From a bacterium (GTDB lineage: Bacteria > Patescibacteriota > Saccharimonadia > Saccharimonadales > Saccharimonadaceae), in the NCBI GenBank assembly GCA_020626475.1, contig JAHKZT010000019.1, forward strand, positions 1-10,950: a DNA stretch of 10,950 bases, given 5' to 3'. Below the pieces are notes generated by a model. That model saw only the letters and a program-made list of their open reading frames with translations, ran no database searches and was not told the origin of the DNA. Shown one piece after another: positions 4,847 to 10,950 of the stretch (its first letter is position 1; each line of letters begins with the position of its first letter). The translations under genes were made by a program, and so were the position numbers.

Positions 4847-7492
4847 ATGTGCGGAATTGCAGGATGTTTCGCCTATGATAATACGAAAGAAATATTAGCA
4901 AAAATGAGCGATGCGATGACGCATCGTGGCCCTGATGGCTCTGGTGAGACGAGCTATTCAGATAAGGGTGTAAAAATAGGTTTAGCGCATCGCCGCCTGG
5001 CGATTATTGACCGTGCTGCCGGCAAACAACCGATGAAATCCGTAAATAATCCTGATTACGAGATTGTTTATAATGGTGAGGTTTATAACTATGTCGAGCT
5101 TCGCGAGGAGCTTCTTGCGGCAAATCCAAAGCTAAAGTTTAAGACAAATTCTGATACTGAGGTTGTGCTCGAGGCTTTCATCCAATGGGGCGACAAGGCA
5201 TTTGATAAGTTTAATGGCATGTTTGGTCTTGCCATTTTGAACCGCGCAAAAGGCGAAGTAACGCTTGCGCGCGATCATTTCGGCATTAAGCCGGTTTACT
5301 ATTACGAGAAGGATGGCGGCGTTATATTTGCGTCAGAAATCAAGACGATGCTTGCTTCCGGTGTGGTAGAAACGGCGCCAAACGATAAGATCGTTTATCG
5401 CTATCTTAAATTCCGTGTTCAGGATGATACGAACGAAACCTTCTTTGAGAATATTTATCGCTTGATGCCAGGTGAAATGATGACGATTAGTAAGAAGGGT
5501 ACGAAGCGCAAGATGTACACGAAGCTTCGCGAAGAGCTAATCGAGCTCGCAAAGAATCCGAAAGAGTACAGTGAAGAAGCGGCGAAGGAATACGGTGAGC
5601 GCTTGGATAAAGCGGTGCGTATGCGCTTGGTCGGTGAAGTGCCAGTTGGCACGTCGCTATCTGGCGGCCTCGATTCGTCTTCGGTAGCAGCACTTATCGC
5701 AAAGAATCTTGAGGCGGATGCAAAAGATAAGGATTTGGAGTCTGTTGGTACGCGTCAGAATACTTTCTCGGCAGTATTCCCGAATTTGAGCAATGACGAG
5801 GAAGTTTACGTTGATGCATTGATTAATAAGTATCCAAACAAGATAAAATCGCATAAGATTAAGCCAACGCCAAAGACTTTCCTAGAGGATTTGCAGGATT
5901 TTGTGCGTACGCAGGAAGAGCCAATTATTAGCACTGGTCCATATGCGCAATATGCCGTGATGCGTGAGGCTTCGAAGTATGTGACGGTTTTGCTTGACGG
6001 ACAGGGTGCAGACGAGATGATGGCTGGCTATAATCCGTATTACTACGTCTATCTCAATCAGCTTAAGACGCGTAAACAGTATAAGTTGCTTGCGGCTGAA
6101 ACGACGAAATCTGGCGATATCGTAAAGAAGATCTTGCGTGGCAAACGCAACAAATTGAAATCGATTACAAATTTGATGCAGCCTGAGTTTGCCGAGAAAT
6201 ACGCCGACGAGAAGATGGTCGTAATCAACGATAATCTCAAGATGCGTTTGCTTGACGACATCTTTAAGCATAGCTTGCCATCGTTGCTTCGCTACGAAGA
6301 TCGCAATACAATGCGCTTTAGCCTTGAGGGGCGCGTGCCATTTATCGATAAAGAACTTTTGAAGTATCTCTTTAGTCTGAATGACGATGCAATTATTCAT
6401 GGCGGCTGGAATAAGAATATCTTGCGTGATTCGATGAAGGGCATTTTGCCTGAGAAGATTCGTGCACGTCGCAATAAAATTGGTTTCACGACGCCGGAGG
6501 GCGAATGGTTCAAGGAAATTCACAAAGACCTCGAGAAGATTCTCGCTTCTGATGAGTTCGCGCATCGCAAATACTTCAATCAGCTTGAGGTATTGCGCGA
6601 GTTTAAGCTCGACGAGAAGGGTAAGACGAATTATGGTTCGATGGCGTTTTGGCGTATTATTAACGTTGAATTGTGGCTCCGTGAGTTCTTCGATGAGAAG
6701 CCGGACGAAAACGCGCCAAAGCCAGAAGAGCTTGGCTATGGCCCGAATGATAAGAAAAATGCTGACATTAAGTCTGACGTAAATAACAAGGTTTATACGC
6801 GTTATATGCTTCGTACGGAGCTCGTAACGCCGCAAACGAAGCTTGACGACTATATTAATCGTTATGTTGAAGCATTCGCAAAGACGATGAATAAAGAGGT
6901 CGGTAAGCGCAAATGGCAACTATATATCAGCGAAAAGATTATCGCAACGATGCAAGGACGCTCGTACTTCCTATGGGATGTTGATGCGCGCTGGACGGCG
7001 AGAGTTTTGAGCCGCTTTGTACATCGTACACCGGCAGGCATTGGCCTCGGTAATCCGGCAACGATGGAGCTAGCTTTGCGTGAAGCTGGTACGCCTAGAA
7101 TTCTTCTCGCTACCGTAGCTAGTGCAGCAGGTAAGGCGGTTGGTAAACGCGGCGTATTTTATAACGTTGCTGGCGCAAATGTTCGCGCGATTGATGGCCC
7201 AACATCGTATTCGGCATATCCTGCTAATGTTTCGGCGAAATTGCCGCCAAAGGATCCAGATAATGTCGCAGAACATATTGCGGTTTTGATTCGCGAAAAT
7301 GAGAAAATTTCTAAGACACTTCGTGATAACTTTGAGGGTGTTGTCGTAATTGACTCGAATGATATCGGTCGCAACGTGCTCGGCAAATCTTGTACGGATG
7401 AGGATGCGCTTCTCGCGTCGAAGTTTGCGGATAATCCATTTGGTCAAGCTCGCCAGCTAACACCAATGGCAATCGTGGTAGAGAACGACTAA
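4847..7492 (+). CDS. asnB: Asparagine synthetase (glutamine-hydrolysing) fused to a CofE-like gamma-glutamyl ligase domain
   Basis: This is a single 881-aa frame. Residues 1-615 are a complete AsnB. MCGIAGC gives the N-terminal nucleophile Cys2, followed by HRRLAIID (48-55), NGEVYNY (76-82), the ATP-pyrophosphatase loop SGGLDSS (272-278), DGQGADE (384-390) and the RYEDRN...EGRVPF block (482-499). It makes Asn from Asp, Gln and ATP, releasing Glu. After a charged linker (about 617-648), residues 649-881 resemble the F420-0:L-glutamate ligase family (CofE; also seen in proteins annotated as folate gamma-glutamate ligase). The matching segments are LYISEKIIATMQGR (692-705), KRGVFYNVAGANVRAIDGPT (767-786), KDPDNVAEHIAVLIRE (802-817) and VVVIDSNDIGR (832-842). 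AsnB is usually 500-650 aa, so the extra domain is real. Start: GGAGG seven bases upstream. AsnB part very sure; C-terminal family fairly sure; its substrate unknown. Confidence 0.92.
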   Translation: MCGIAGCFAYDNTKEILAKMSDAMTHRGPDGSGETSYSDKGVKIGLAHRRLAIIDRAAGKQPMKSVNNPDYEIVYNGEVYNYVELREELLAANPKLKFKTNSDTEVVLEAFIQWGDKAFDKFNGMFGLAILNRAKGEVTLARDHFGIKPVYYYEKDGGVIFASEIKTMLASGVVETAPNDKIVYRYLKFRVQDDTNETFFENIYRLMPGEMMTISKKGTKRKMYTKLREELIELAKNPKEYSEEAAKEYGERLDKAVRMRLVGEVPVGTSLSGGLDSSSVAALIAKNLEADAKDKDLESVGTRQNTFSAVFPNLSNDEEVYVDALINKYPNKIKSHKIKPTPKTFLEDLQDFVRTQEEPIISTGPYAQYAVMREASKYVTVLLDGQGADEMMAGYNPYYYVYLNQLKTRKQYKLLAAETTKSGDIVKKILRGKRNKLKSITNLMQPEFAEKYADEKMVVINDNLKMRLLDDIFKHSLPSLLRYEDRNTMRFSLEGRVPFIDKELLKYLFSLNDDAIIHGGWNKNILRDSMKGILPEKIRARRNKIGFTTPEGEWFKEIHKDLEKILASDEFAHRKYFNQLEVLREFKLDEKGKTNYGSMAFWRIINVELWLREFFDEKPDENAPKPEELGYGPNDKKNADIKSDVNNKVYTRYMLRTELVTPQTKLDDYINRYVEAFAKTMNKEVGKRKWQLYISEKIIATMQGRSYFLWDVDARWTARVLSRFVHRTPAGIGLGNPATMELALREAGTPRILLATVASAAGKAVGKRGVFYNVAGANVRAIDGPTSYSAYPANVSAKLPPKDPDNVAEHIAVLIRENEKISKTLRDNFEGVVVIDSNDIGRNVLGKSCTDEDALLASKFADNPFGQARQLTPMAIVVEND

Positions 7493-7494
7493 TA

Positions 7495-7523
7495 AAAAAT
7501 CCCCTCCATAAGAGGGGATTTTT
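7495..7523. terminator. Bidirectional rho-independent terminator
   Basis: Perfect 12-bp arms AAAAATCCCCTC (7495-7506) and GAGGGGATTTTT (7512-7523) enclose a 5-base loop. The A and T runs at the two ends make it work in both directions. It serves asnB from the left and the zinc-ribbon gene from the right. Confidence 0.93.
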
Positions 7524-7533
7524 GTTTGAACAA

Positions 7534-8088
7534 TTATTTTTTAGCTTGCCATTCGATGGCGGTACGGCAAGCTTTACAGGTGCCGACGGTACCCTTAATA
7601 GCATTTGCTTTGCCGCAATTTGGGCATTTGACGACGTGTGGCGTAGACTGGTCGGATGGGTCGACTTGCGTGTTGTCCTTTTGCATGATTGGAGTTTTGC
7701 GGACATCACTGCCGCTTGTGGTGCGGTTGGCGCCAGAACCGGCCGTATGAGCCATTCTAAGGGCCTGCGAGACGAGATTGGCGACTTTTCCTAGTGCGAT
7801 GCTAGCTATAATCATGATAACGCTAAAAATCGCTGTCCAGCGGCCGTAGTCGGTTAGTTTGCCGTAGAGTGGATGCGCGCGGAAGTCGATGAATGGCTGA
7901 AAAGCTGGAATTGAATCGCCGAAGTTTTGCTGGAGTAGCTCATAACCGCGTGGAGCTAGGCAGAGAAGTGCTATTACGAGAATAAGGGCTGGAACGCGAT
8001 AATAGCGATAGCTGCCATAGATAAAGAGGCGCGCGATGGTTAGCGCTACACCAAGGGGCGGCACGAAATATAGAGTAACTAGCAGCAC
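7534..8088 (-). CDS. Membrane protein with C-terminal zinc ribbon
   Basis: From the GTG at 8088 the product is 184 aa. Hydrophobic segments lie near residues 1-23, 32-47 and 85-108. A polar linker follows, and then a four-cysteine zinc ribbon, CPNC at 155-158 and CKAC at 171-174 (CxxC, 12 residues, CxxC). The ribbon should be cytoplasmic. The family is not one I can name. The start is uncertain: GTG has no Shine-Dalgarno and would begin inside the first membrane helix. The frame stays open upstream to a stop at 8161-8163, adding up to 24 plausible residues (SIQNFSFRLPSIPKIICSLP) but with no ATG, GTG or TTG. It lies 77 bases after the sortase stop on the same strand, probably in one operon, and ends at the shared bidirectional terminator. 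Confidence 0.72.
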   Translation of the reverse strand: MLLVTLYFVPPLGVALTIARLFIYGSYRYYRVPALILVIALLCLAPRGYELLQQNFGDSIPAFQPFIDFRAHPLYGKLTDYGRWTAIFSVIMIIASIALGKVANLVSQALRMAHTAGSGANRTTSGSDVRKTPIMQKDNTQVDPSDQSTPHVVKCPNCGKANAIKGTVGTCKACRTAIEWQAKK

Positions 8089-8165
8089 GGGCAGGCTGCA
8101 GATTATTTTAGGGATTGACGGTAGACGAAAAGAAAAGTTTTGAATACTTATAAGCTTATTTTATC

Positions 8166-9440
8166 CTATTCTTGACCGGTAAGCCATTTCCAGAATTGCT
8201 CGAATGGAGAATCATCGTTCTTCGGCATAGTCTGGTCATCGTTATCGTCGTTATCTTCAACTGGCTCCTCGATGTCTGATGAGCCGTCGTAACTTGGATG
8301 AATTTGTTCGCCGTAGACGAGTAGGCGGTATTTCGAGGTGCCAAGGGGTGTACAGGTAATGAGGGTAATCATCGGTTTGCCTGGGTTATTGCTTGCGATT
8401 TCGCGAAGCGACTTGGAATTTGAGGGCTCTACGGTGCGCGTGCCGGTGACGCGGTAGGTATAACGCTGATTTTCGTAGTCCATATAGATGAGATCGCCGG
8501 TACCCATGCGGGTTAGGCCGGAGAAGATGAACTTATAATCAGATTGCTGATAGATGTTGCCGGCAGAGTGCCCAGAGATTGCGAAGTTGCCGACTTCGCC
8601 TGGCTTTGCGGAGGCGCCAGGAATTGAGAAGTGGGCGACGCCATTGGACATCGCGTTTGCCATTGAGCTTAGGTCGTTCTTTGAACCGAAGACGACTGGT
8701 ACTTCAACGTTTAATTTTGGAATCATGAGAGTCGGTTTATCGTGAACGCTGGCAGAGACGGTCGGATCGATGGCAGTAATATCGTTAACCTCGGAACCGC
8801 CTGGAGACATATAAGCGACAGCATTAGCAATAATGACCTGGTTATACTGGAAGAGAAGGCCGAGTACGAGAATCGTAAAGCCGATTGTAAGTGGAATGAA
8901 ATGTCGACTCTTGCGCATCTTCTTGGCGCGTTTGGCGACTTTCTTTTGGATTTTTGATTTGAAATCGTTCTGGATTGCTTCGGACTCTTCGGCGCTTTGC
9001 GCTGGCGCAGGAGTGCTGGCAGCGGAGGAGATTGTAGTGCGCTCCTCGGCGGCTTTAGCTTCGCGCTCGGCTAGATCGCGTTCAATTTTTAGGCGTTCGC
9101 GTGCGACATATTCTTTGGCGGCGCGACCATAGTATTCGCCGTAGTATTTCTGGTAATAATCTTGCCACGCAGAATGATACTTCCGCCAATCCTCGGCTTT
9201 GACTTGAGGAGCGGGAGCTTGTTTGGTCGGTTCGCGATAATTCTGCGGCTGATGCTTGTAGGCTTCTAGGACTTTTTGGCGAGCGAGCGCAGCGGCAGTC
9301 TGCTGCTGTTTTTGAGCAGCGGATGGTTCTGTTGATTTTTGTTGCACAGCTGGACCATTGGCGGCATTTTGTGCCGCAGCTTGCCCCCAAGCATTCCAAC
9401 TAGGAGGAGTACTAGATTGCCCACCTTTCTGATTATCCAT
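8166..9440 (-). CDS. Sortase with long cytoplasmic N-terminal region
   Basis: The product is 424 aa from ATG 9440. Residues 1-180 are polar and probably cytoplasmic: Gln/Ala/Pro-rich to about 80, then a tyrosine-rich patch YHSAWQDYYQKYY (88-100), then a charged probable coiled coil (about 105-134). A basic stretch leads to one membrane helix (about 181-208). The outer domain is a sortase, with catalytic His291 in ISGHSAG, catalytic Cys363 in TLITCTP and catalytic Arg372 in KYRLLVYGE. Sortases cut a C-terminal sorting signal and join the protein to an acceptor at the cell surface. The tail is acidic (about 389-410) and ends WKWLTGQE. Most sortases are 200-300 aa, so the N-terminal region is an addition. 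An in-frame ATG at 9458 overlaps the -10 box and is rejected. No substrate with an LPXTG-like signal is seen here. Confidence 0.9.
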   Translation of the reverse strand: MDNQKGGQSSTPPSWNAWGQAAAQNAANGPAVQQKSTEPSAAQKQQQTAAALARQKVLEAYKHQPQNYREPTKQAPAPQVKAEDWRKYHSAWQDYYQKYYGEYYGRAAKEYVARERLKIERDLAEREAKAAEERTTISSAASTPAPAQSAEESEAIQNDFKSKIQKKVAKRAKKMRKSRHFIPLTIGFTILVLGLLFQYNQVIIANAVAYMSPGGSEVNDITAIDPTVSASVHDKPTLMIPKLNVEVPVVFGSKNDLSSMANAMSNGVAHFSIPGASAKPGEVGNFAISGHSAGNIYQQSDYKFIFSGLTRMGTGDLIYMDYENQRYTYRVTGTRTVEPSNSKSLREIASNNPGKPMITLITCTPLGTSKYRLLVYGEQIHPSYDGSSDIEEPVEDNDDNDDQTMPKNDDSPFEQFWKWLTGQE

Positions 9441-9448
9441 TACTTCAT

Positions 9449-9457
9449 ATTCTAGCA
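9449..9457 (-). promoter_or_regulatory. Extended -10 promoter of the sortase gene, predicted leaderless
   Basis: On the minus strand TGCTAGAAT matches TGnTAnAAT. With the last T at -7, +1 falls at 9442, two bases before the ATG at 9440, so there is no room for a Shine-Dalgarno. It is the second probable leaderless gene in the window. Confidence 0.6.
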
Positions 9458-9477
9458 TAAAGGCTATTTTTATGCTA
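9453..9477. repeat. 9-bp inverted repeat between divergent sortase and tRNA promoters
   Basis: TAGCATAAA (9453-9461) and TTTATGCTA (9469-9477) are perfect inverted copies separated by 7 bases. Each arm carries the upstream part of an extended -10 box, TGCTAGAAT leftward and TGCTAAACT rightward. The symmetry may therefore reflect two divergent promoters, or it may be an operator controlling both. Confidence 0.55.
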
Positions 9478-9500
9478 AACTAATATTGTTCTTTTAGAAT
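9473..9500 (+). promoter_or_regulatory. Promoter region of tRNA-Leu
   Basis: There are two candidate -10 boxes: the extended TGCTAAACT (9473-9481), placing the start near 9488, and TAGAAT (9495-9500), only two bases before the mature tRNA. The first leaves a short 5' leader for RNase P removal and is preferred. Neither has a clear -35. Confidence 0.4.
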
Positions 9501-9502
9501 CT

Positions 9503-9589
9503 GGGCGAGTGGTGGAATTGGTAGACACGCTAGACTCAAAATCTTGTGGCAGCAATGCCGTGAGGGTTCAAGTCCCTCCTCGCCCACCA
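9503..9589 (+). tRNA. tRNA-Leu (anticodon CAA)
   Basis: The 87-nt class II tRNA decodes UUG. The acceptor stem GGGCGAG (9503-9509) pairs perfectly with CTCGCCC (9579-9585), followed by discriminator A and an encoded CCA (9587-9589). The anticodon loop CTCAAAA (9535-9541) holds CAA at 9537-9539. The long variable arm has a GGCA/TGCC stem. The T-arm GAGGG/CCCTC encloses TTCAAGT (9567-9573). The anticodon stem CTAGA/TCTTG has one T-T mismatch (9531 with 9545). Confidence 0.96.
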
Positions 9590-9602
9590 AGCTTCGAATA
9601 GA

Positions 9603-9625
9603 ATCGCCTATCTCGGCGATTTTTT
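9603..9625 (+). terminator. Rho-independent terminator after tRNA-Leu
   Basis: ATCGCC (9603-9608) and GGCGAT (9615-9620) form a 6-bp stem with a 6-base loop followed by TTTTT (9621-9625). In the opposite direction no T-run follows, so it does not obviously serve the PEGA gene converging from the right. Confidence 0.82.
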
Positions 9626-9651
9626 GTTCGAAATTTGGTGAATGATTCCAA

Positions 9652-10950
9652 TTATAGGGATTTGCGTTTGAGGGTGTATTTGATTTTTGTTTCGGTGGTT
9701 GAGACTGGATCGGAGTCGGATGGGGTATCTTTGTCGGCGTCAGTAGAGGTCTCTTCTTCGACGATGTCAAAATGGTATAACCAGCGGTTATTCTCGCTGA
9801 TGATGACAGGGAATGGATTGTCGACATTTGATATGACCTTGCGGCGATTAGCGCCATCGAAATCGCGAACAATAATTGCATTGTCGACATTCTGCCAAAG
9901 AAGATAGTCATCGATCCAATTAATATTTGTGAGTTGAGCAGAGATTTCCGTATCGAAATAATCTTTTGTTTCCATGTCGTAGCTTGTGATATATTTGTCG
10001 CCAGAGAATACGACGACGCGCTGGTTGGCGTTGACGGAAAGTAGCTGCGGAGAATAATCTAGGTCGCGCTCGAGCTTCAATTTGAGTTTCGAAACTTCAT
10101 TTTTGCCATAGGATGGATATTTGCCGTTAAGAATATAAATCTTTTTATCGATGCTGTATGCTAGCCAATCCTCGTTCCAGTAGGATCCCATAGCGAGCTT
10201 GATGATTGTTTTGTCGTCAGTATTATCTAGCTTAGCAATAGTTGTCGCACCTTTTTCGCCTTCTTTATAGATGCTTAGTTGGCGAACATCATTCTCGACG
10301 TTTACGAAGGCGATGATGTCTCGATTGTGAGCGATTTTCTCGATATTGTTAGCAAAAGATCCAGAGATAGTGAGATTGTTTGTGTCGATGAGGCGGATAT
10401 TGCCGCTTTCGAGAGCCCAGAGCTTGCTAGCTGACTCATTCTCGATTAGAATGCTGTCAAAGTTGAGATTGAAATACTTAGTTAAATTAATGCTAGCGTC
10501 CGTGTGCTCGAGGTCGACGAGATGCCAGCTCGTTTTGTCGTTGAGGGTCCATTTTATAATAGCGCGCGAATTATTATCGTTCCATGCGACGACGGAAAGG
10601 TTGCCTTCGACGGCTTTGGCTGCGGTAGTGCTAAGACAGTCATTGAGATTTAGCTTATTGATTTTGAGTTTGTCGCCTTGGATGTCGACGAAGAATAGGG
10701 TATTGCTATCGGCTTCGGCGACGAGCATTTTTTTACGGTTGGACGAAAAAGTAGCGAGCCGTAAGTCTTCAAAGCTATGAACATCGGTGGTCTGAGATTT
10801 TTTAGGGAACAGACGAATCCAGTCGATGCGCGTAAGGAGGCCAGCGTCAATTTTCTGATCTTTATTCCAAGAATCGTAGCCAGGCTTTGTAATTTTGATT
10901 TGATGGGAACCGGAGCTGAGCATTTTGCTGAATTCTGTGTGGCCGAATTG
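9652..10950 (-). CDS. PEGA-domain / beta-propeller-like surface protein, N-terminus missing
   Basis: 432 residues are visible and the frame runs off the right edge. The first visible residues (GHTEFSKMLSSGSHQIKITKPGYDSW in two parts: GHTEFSKMLSSGS then HQIKITKPGYDSW) form the second half of a PEGA domain, a small beta-sandwich common in exported bacterial proteins. Next come about 330 residues of short strands with recurring patterns such as LATFSSNRKKMLVA, LSVVAWNDNNS and NINWIDDYLLWQ, typical of a WD40/TolB-like beta-propeller. The tail is Ser/Thr/Asp/Glu-rich and ends basic, YTLKRKSL. PEGA proteins of this type usually have an N-terminal membrane anchor, which would lie outside the window, so extracellular location is inferred. 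The ATG at 10923 is internal to the PEGA domain and not the start. No clear terminator follows the TAA at 9652. Confidence 0.75.
   Translation of the reverse strand, partial: QFGHTEFSKMLSSGSHQIKITKPGYDSWNKDQKIDAGLLTRIDWIRLFPKKSQTTDVHSFEDLRLATFSSNRKKMLVAEADSNTLFFVDIQGDKLKINKLNLNDCLSTTAAKAVEGNLSVVAWNDNNSRAIIKWTLNDKTSWHLVDLEHTDASINLTKYFNLNFDSILIENESASKLWALESGNIRLIDTNNLTISGSFANNIEKIAHNRDIIAFVNVENDVRQLSIYKEGEKGATTIAKLDNTDDKTIIKLAMGSYWNEDWLAYSIDKKIYILNGKYPSYGKNEVSKLKLKLERDLDYSPQLLSVNANQRVVVFSGDKYITSYDMETKDYFDTEISAQLTNINWIDDYLLWQNVDNAIIVRDFDGANRRKVISNVDNPFPVIISENNRWLYHFDIVEEETSTDADKDTPSDSDPVSTTETKIKYTLKRKSL

Noticed and set aside
5882..6919. A long minus-strand open frame (345 codons) inside asnB.
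   Set aside because: It lies wholly antisense to a gene with a complete family motif set, has no ribosome site or recognisable domains, and is a codon-bias shadow.
7070..7709. Minus-strand open frames covering the end of asnB and the start of the next region.
   Set aside because: They cross the bidirectional terminator and are antisense to asnB or out of frame with the zinc-ribbon gene.
9441..9458. Upstream in-frame ATG of the sortase gene adding six residues (MLEYEV).
   Set aside because: It overlaps the extended -10 box, so it would lie upstream of the transcript start.

Overview
The window looks like part of a chromosome of a Patescibacteria (CPR) bacterium, most likely a Saccharibacteria (TM7) relative. 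This is an inference from gene content, not a database result. The supporting signs are a CofE-like gamma-glutamyl ligase domain, a sortase with a long cytoplasmic tail, a PEGA/beta-propeller surface protein, small membrane/zinc-ribbon proteins, compact intergenic regions and probable leaderless transcripts. Genes end in TGA as well as TAA and TAG, so the UGA-to-glycine code of Gracilibacteria/Absconditabacteria is not in use. No phage, insertion sequence, CRISPR or plasmid feature is visible, and no gap longer than 300 bases lacks a gene.

Layout. 1-203 (-): start of a dCMP deaminase, cut by the window edge. 328-687 (-): small acidic protein of unknown function behind a consensus sigma70-type promoter. 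804-2392 (+): exonuclease III (xth), overlapping by ATGA with a degenerate NAD(P)HX-dehydratase-like protein. 2416-4670 (-): two tandem CDP-alcohol phosphatidyltransferase paralogues, each with its own strong promoter and terminator. The upstream copy has an intact catalytic motif and the downstream copy has lost it. 4847-7492 (+): glutamine-dependent asparagine synthetase fused to a CofE-like glutamate ligase domain. 7534-9440 (-): sortase followed by a membrane/zinc-ribbon protein, converging with asnB on a shared bidirectional terminator. 9503-9589 (+): tRNA-Leu(CAA). 9652-10950 (-): PEGA/beta-propeller protein whose N-terminus lies outside the window.

How the parts relate. The genes do not form one pathway. 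Nucleotide metabolism and DNA repair sit on the left, membrane lipid head-group chemistry in the centre, amino-acid amidation and glutamate ligation next to it, and envelope and surface proteins on the right. Promoters are easy to see: most carry an extended -10 of the form TGnTAnAAT, often inside the longer string TTTATGCTA. At xth and the sortase gene the predicted transcription start falls on or within two bases of the ATG, with no Shine-Dalgarno.

The most interesting items are the active/inactive phosphatidyltransferase pair with a shared uncharacterised His/Cys-containing N-terminal domain, the AsnB-CofE fusion, and the structured leader with a possible 27-codon upstream ORF before the active phosphatidyltransferase.
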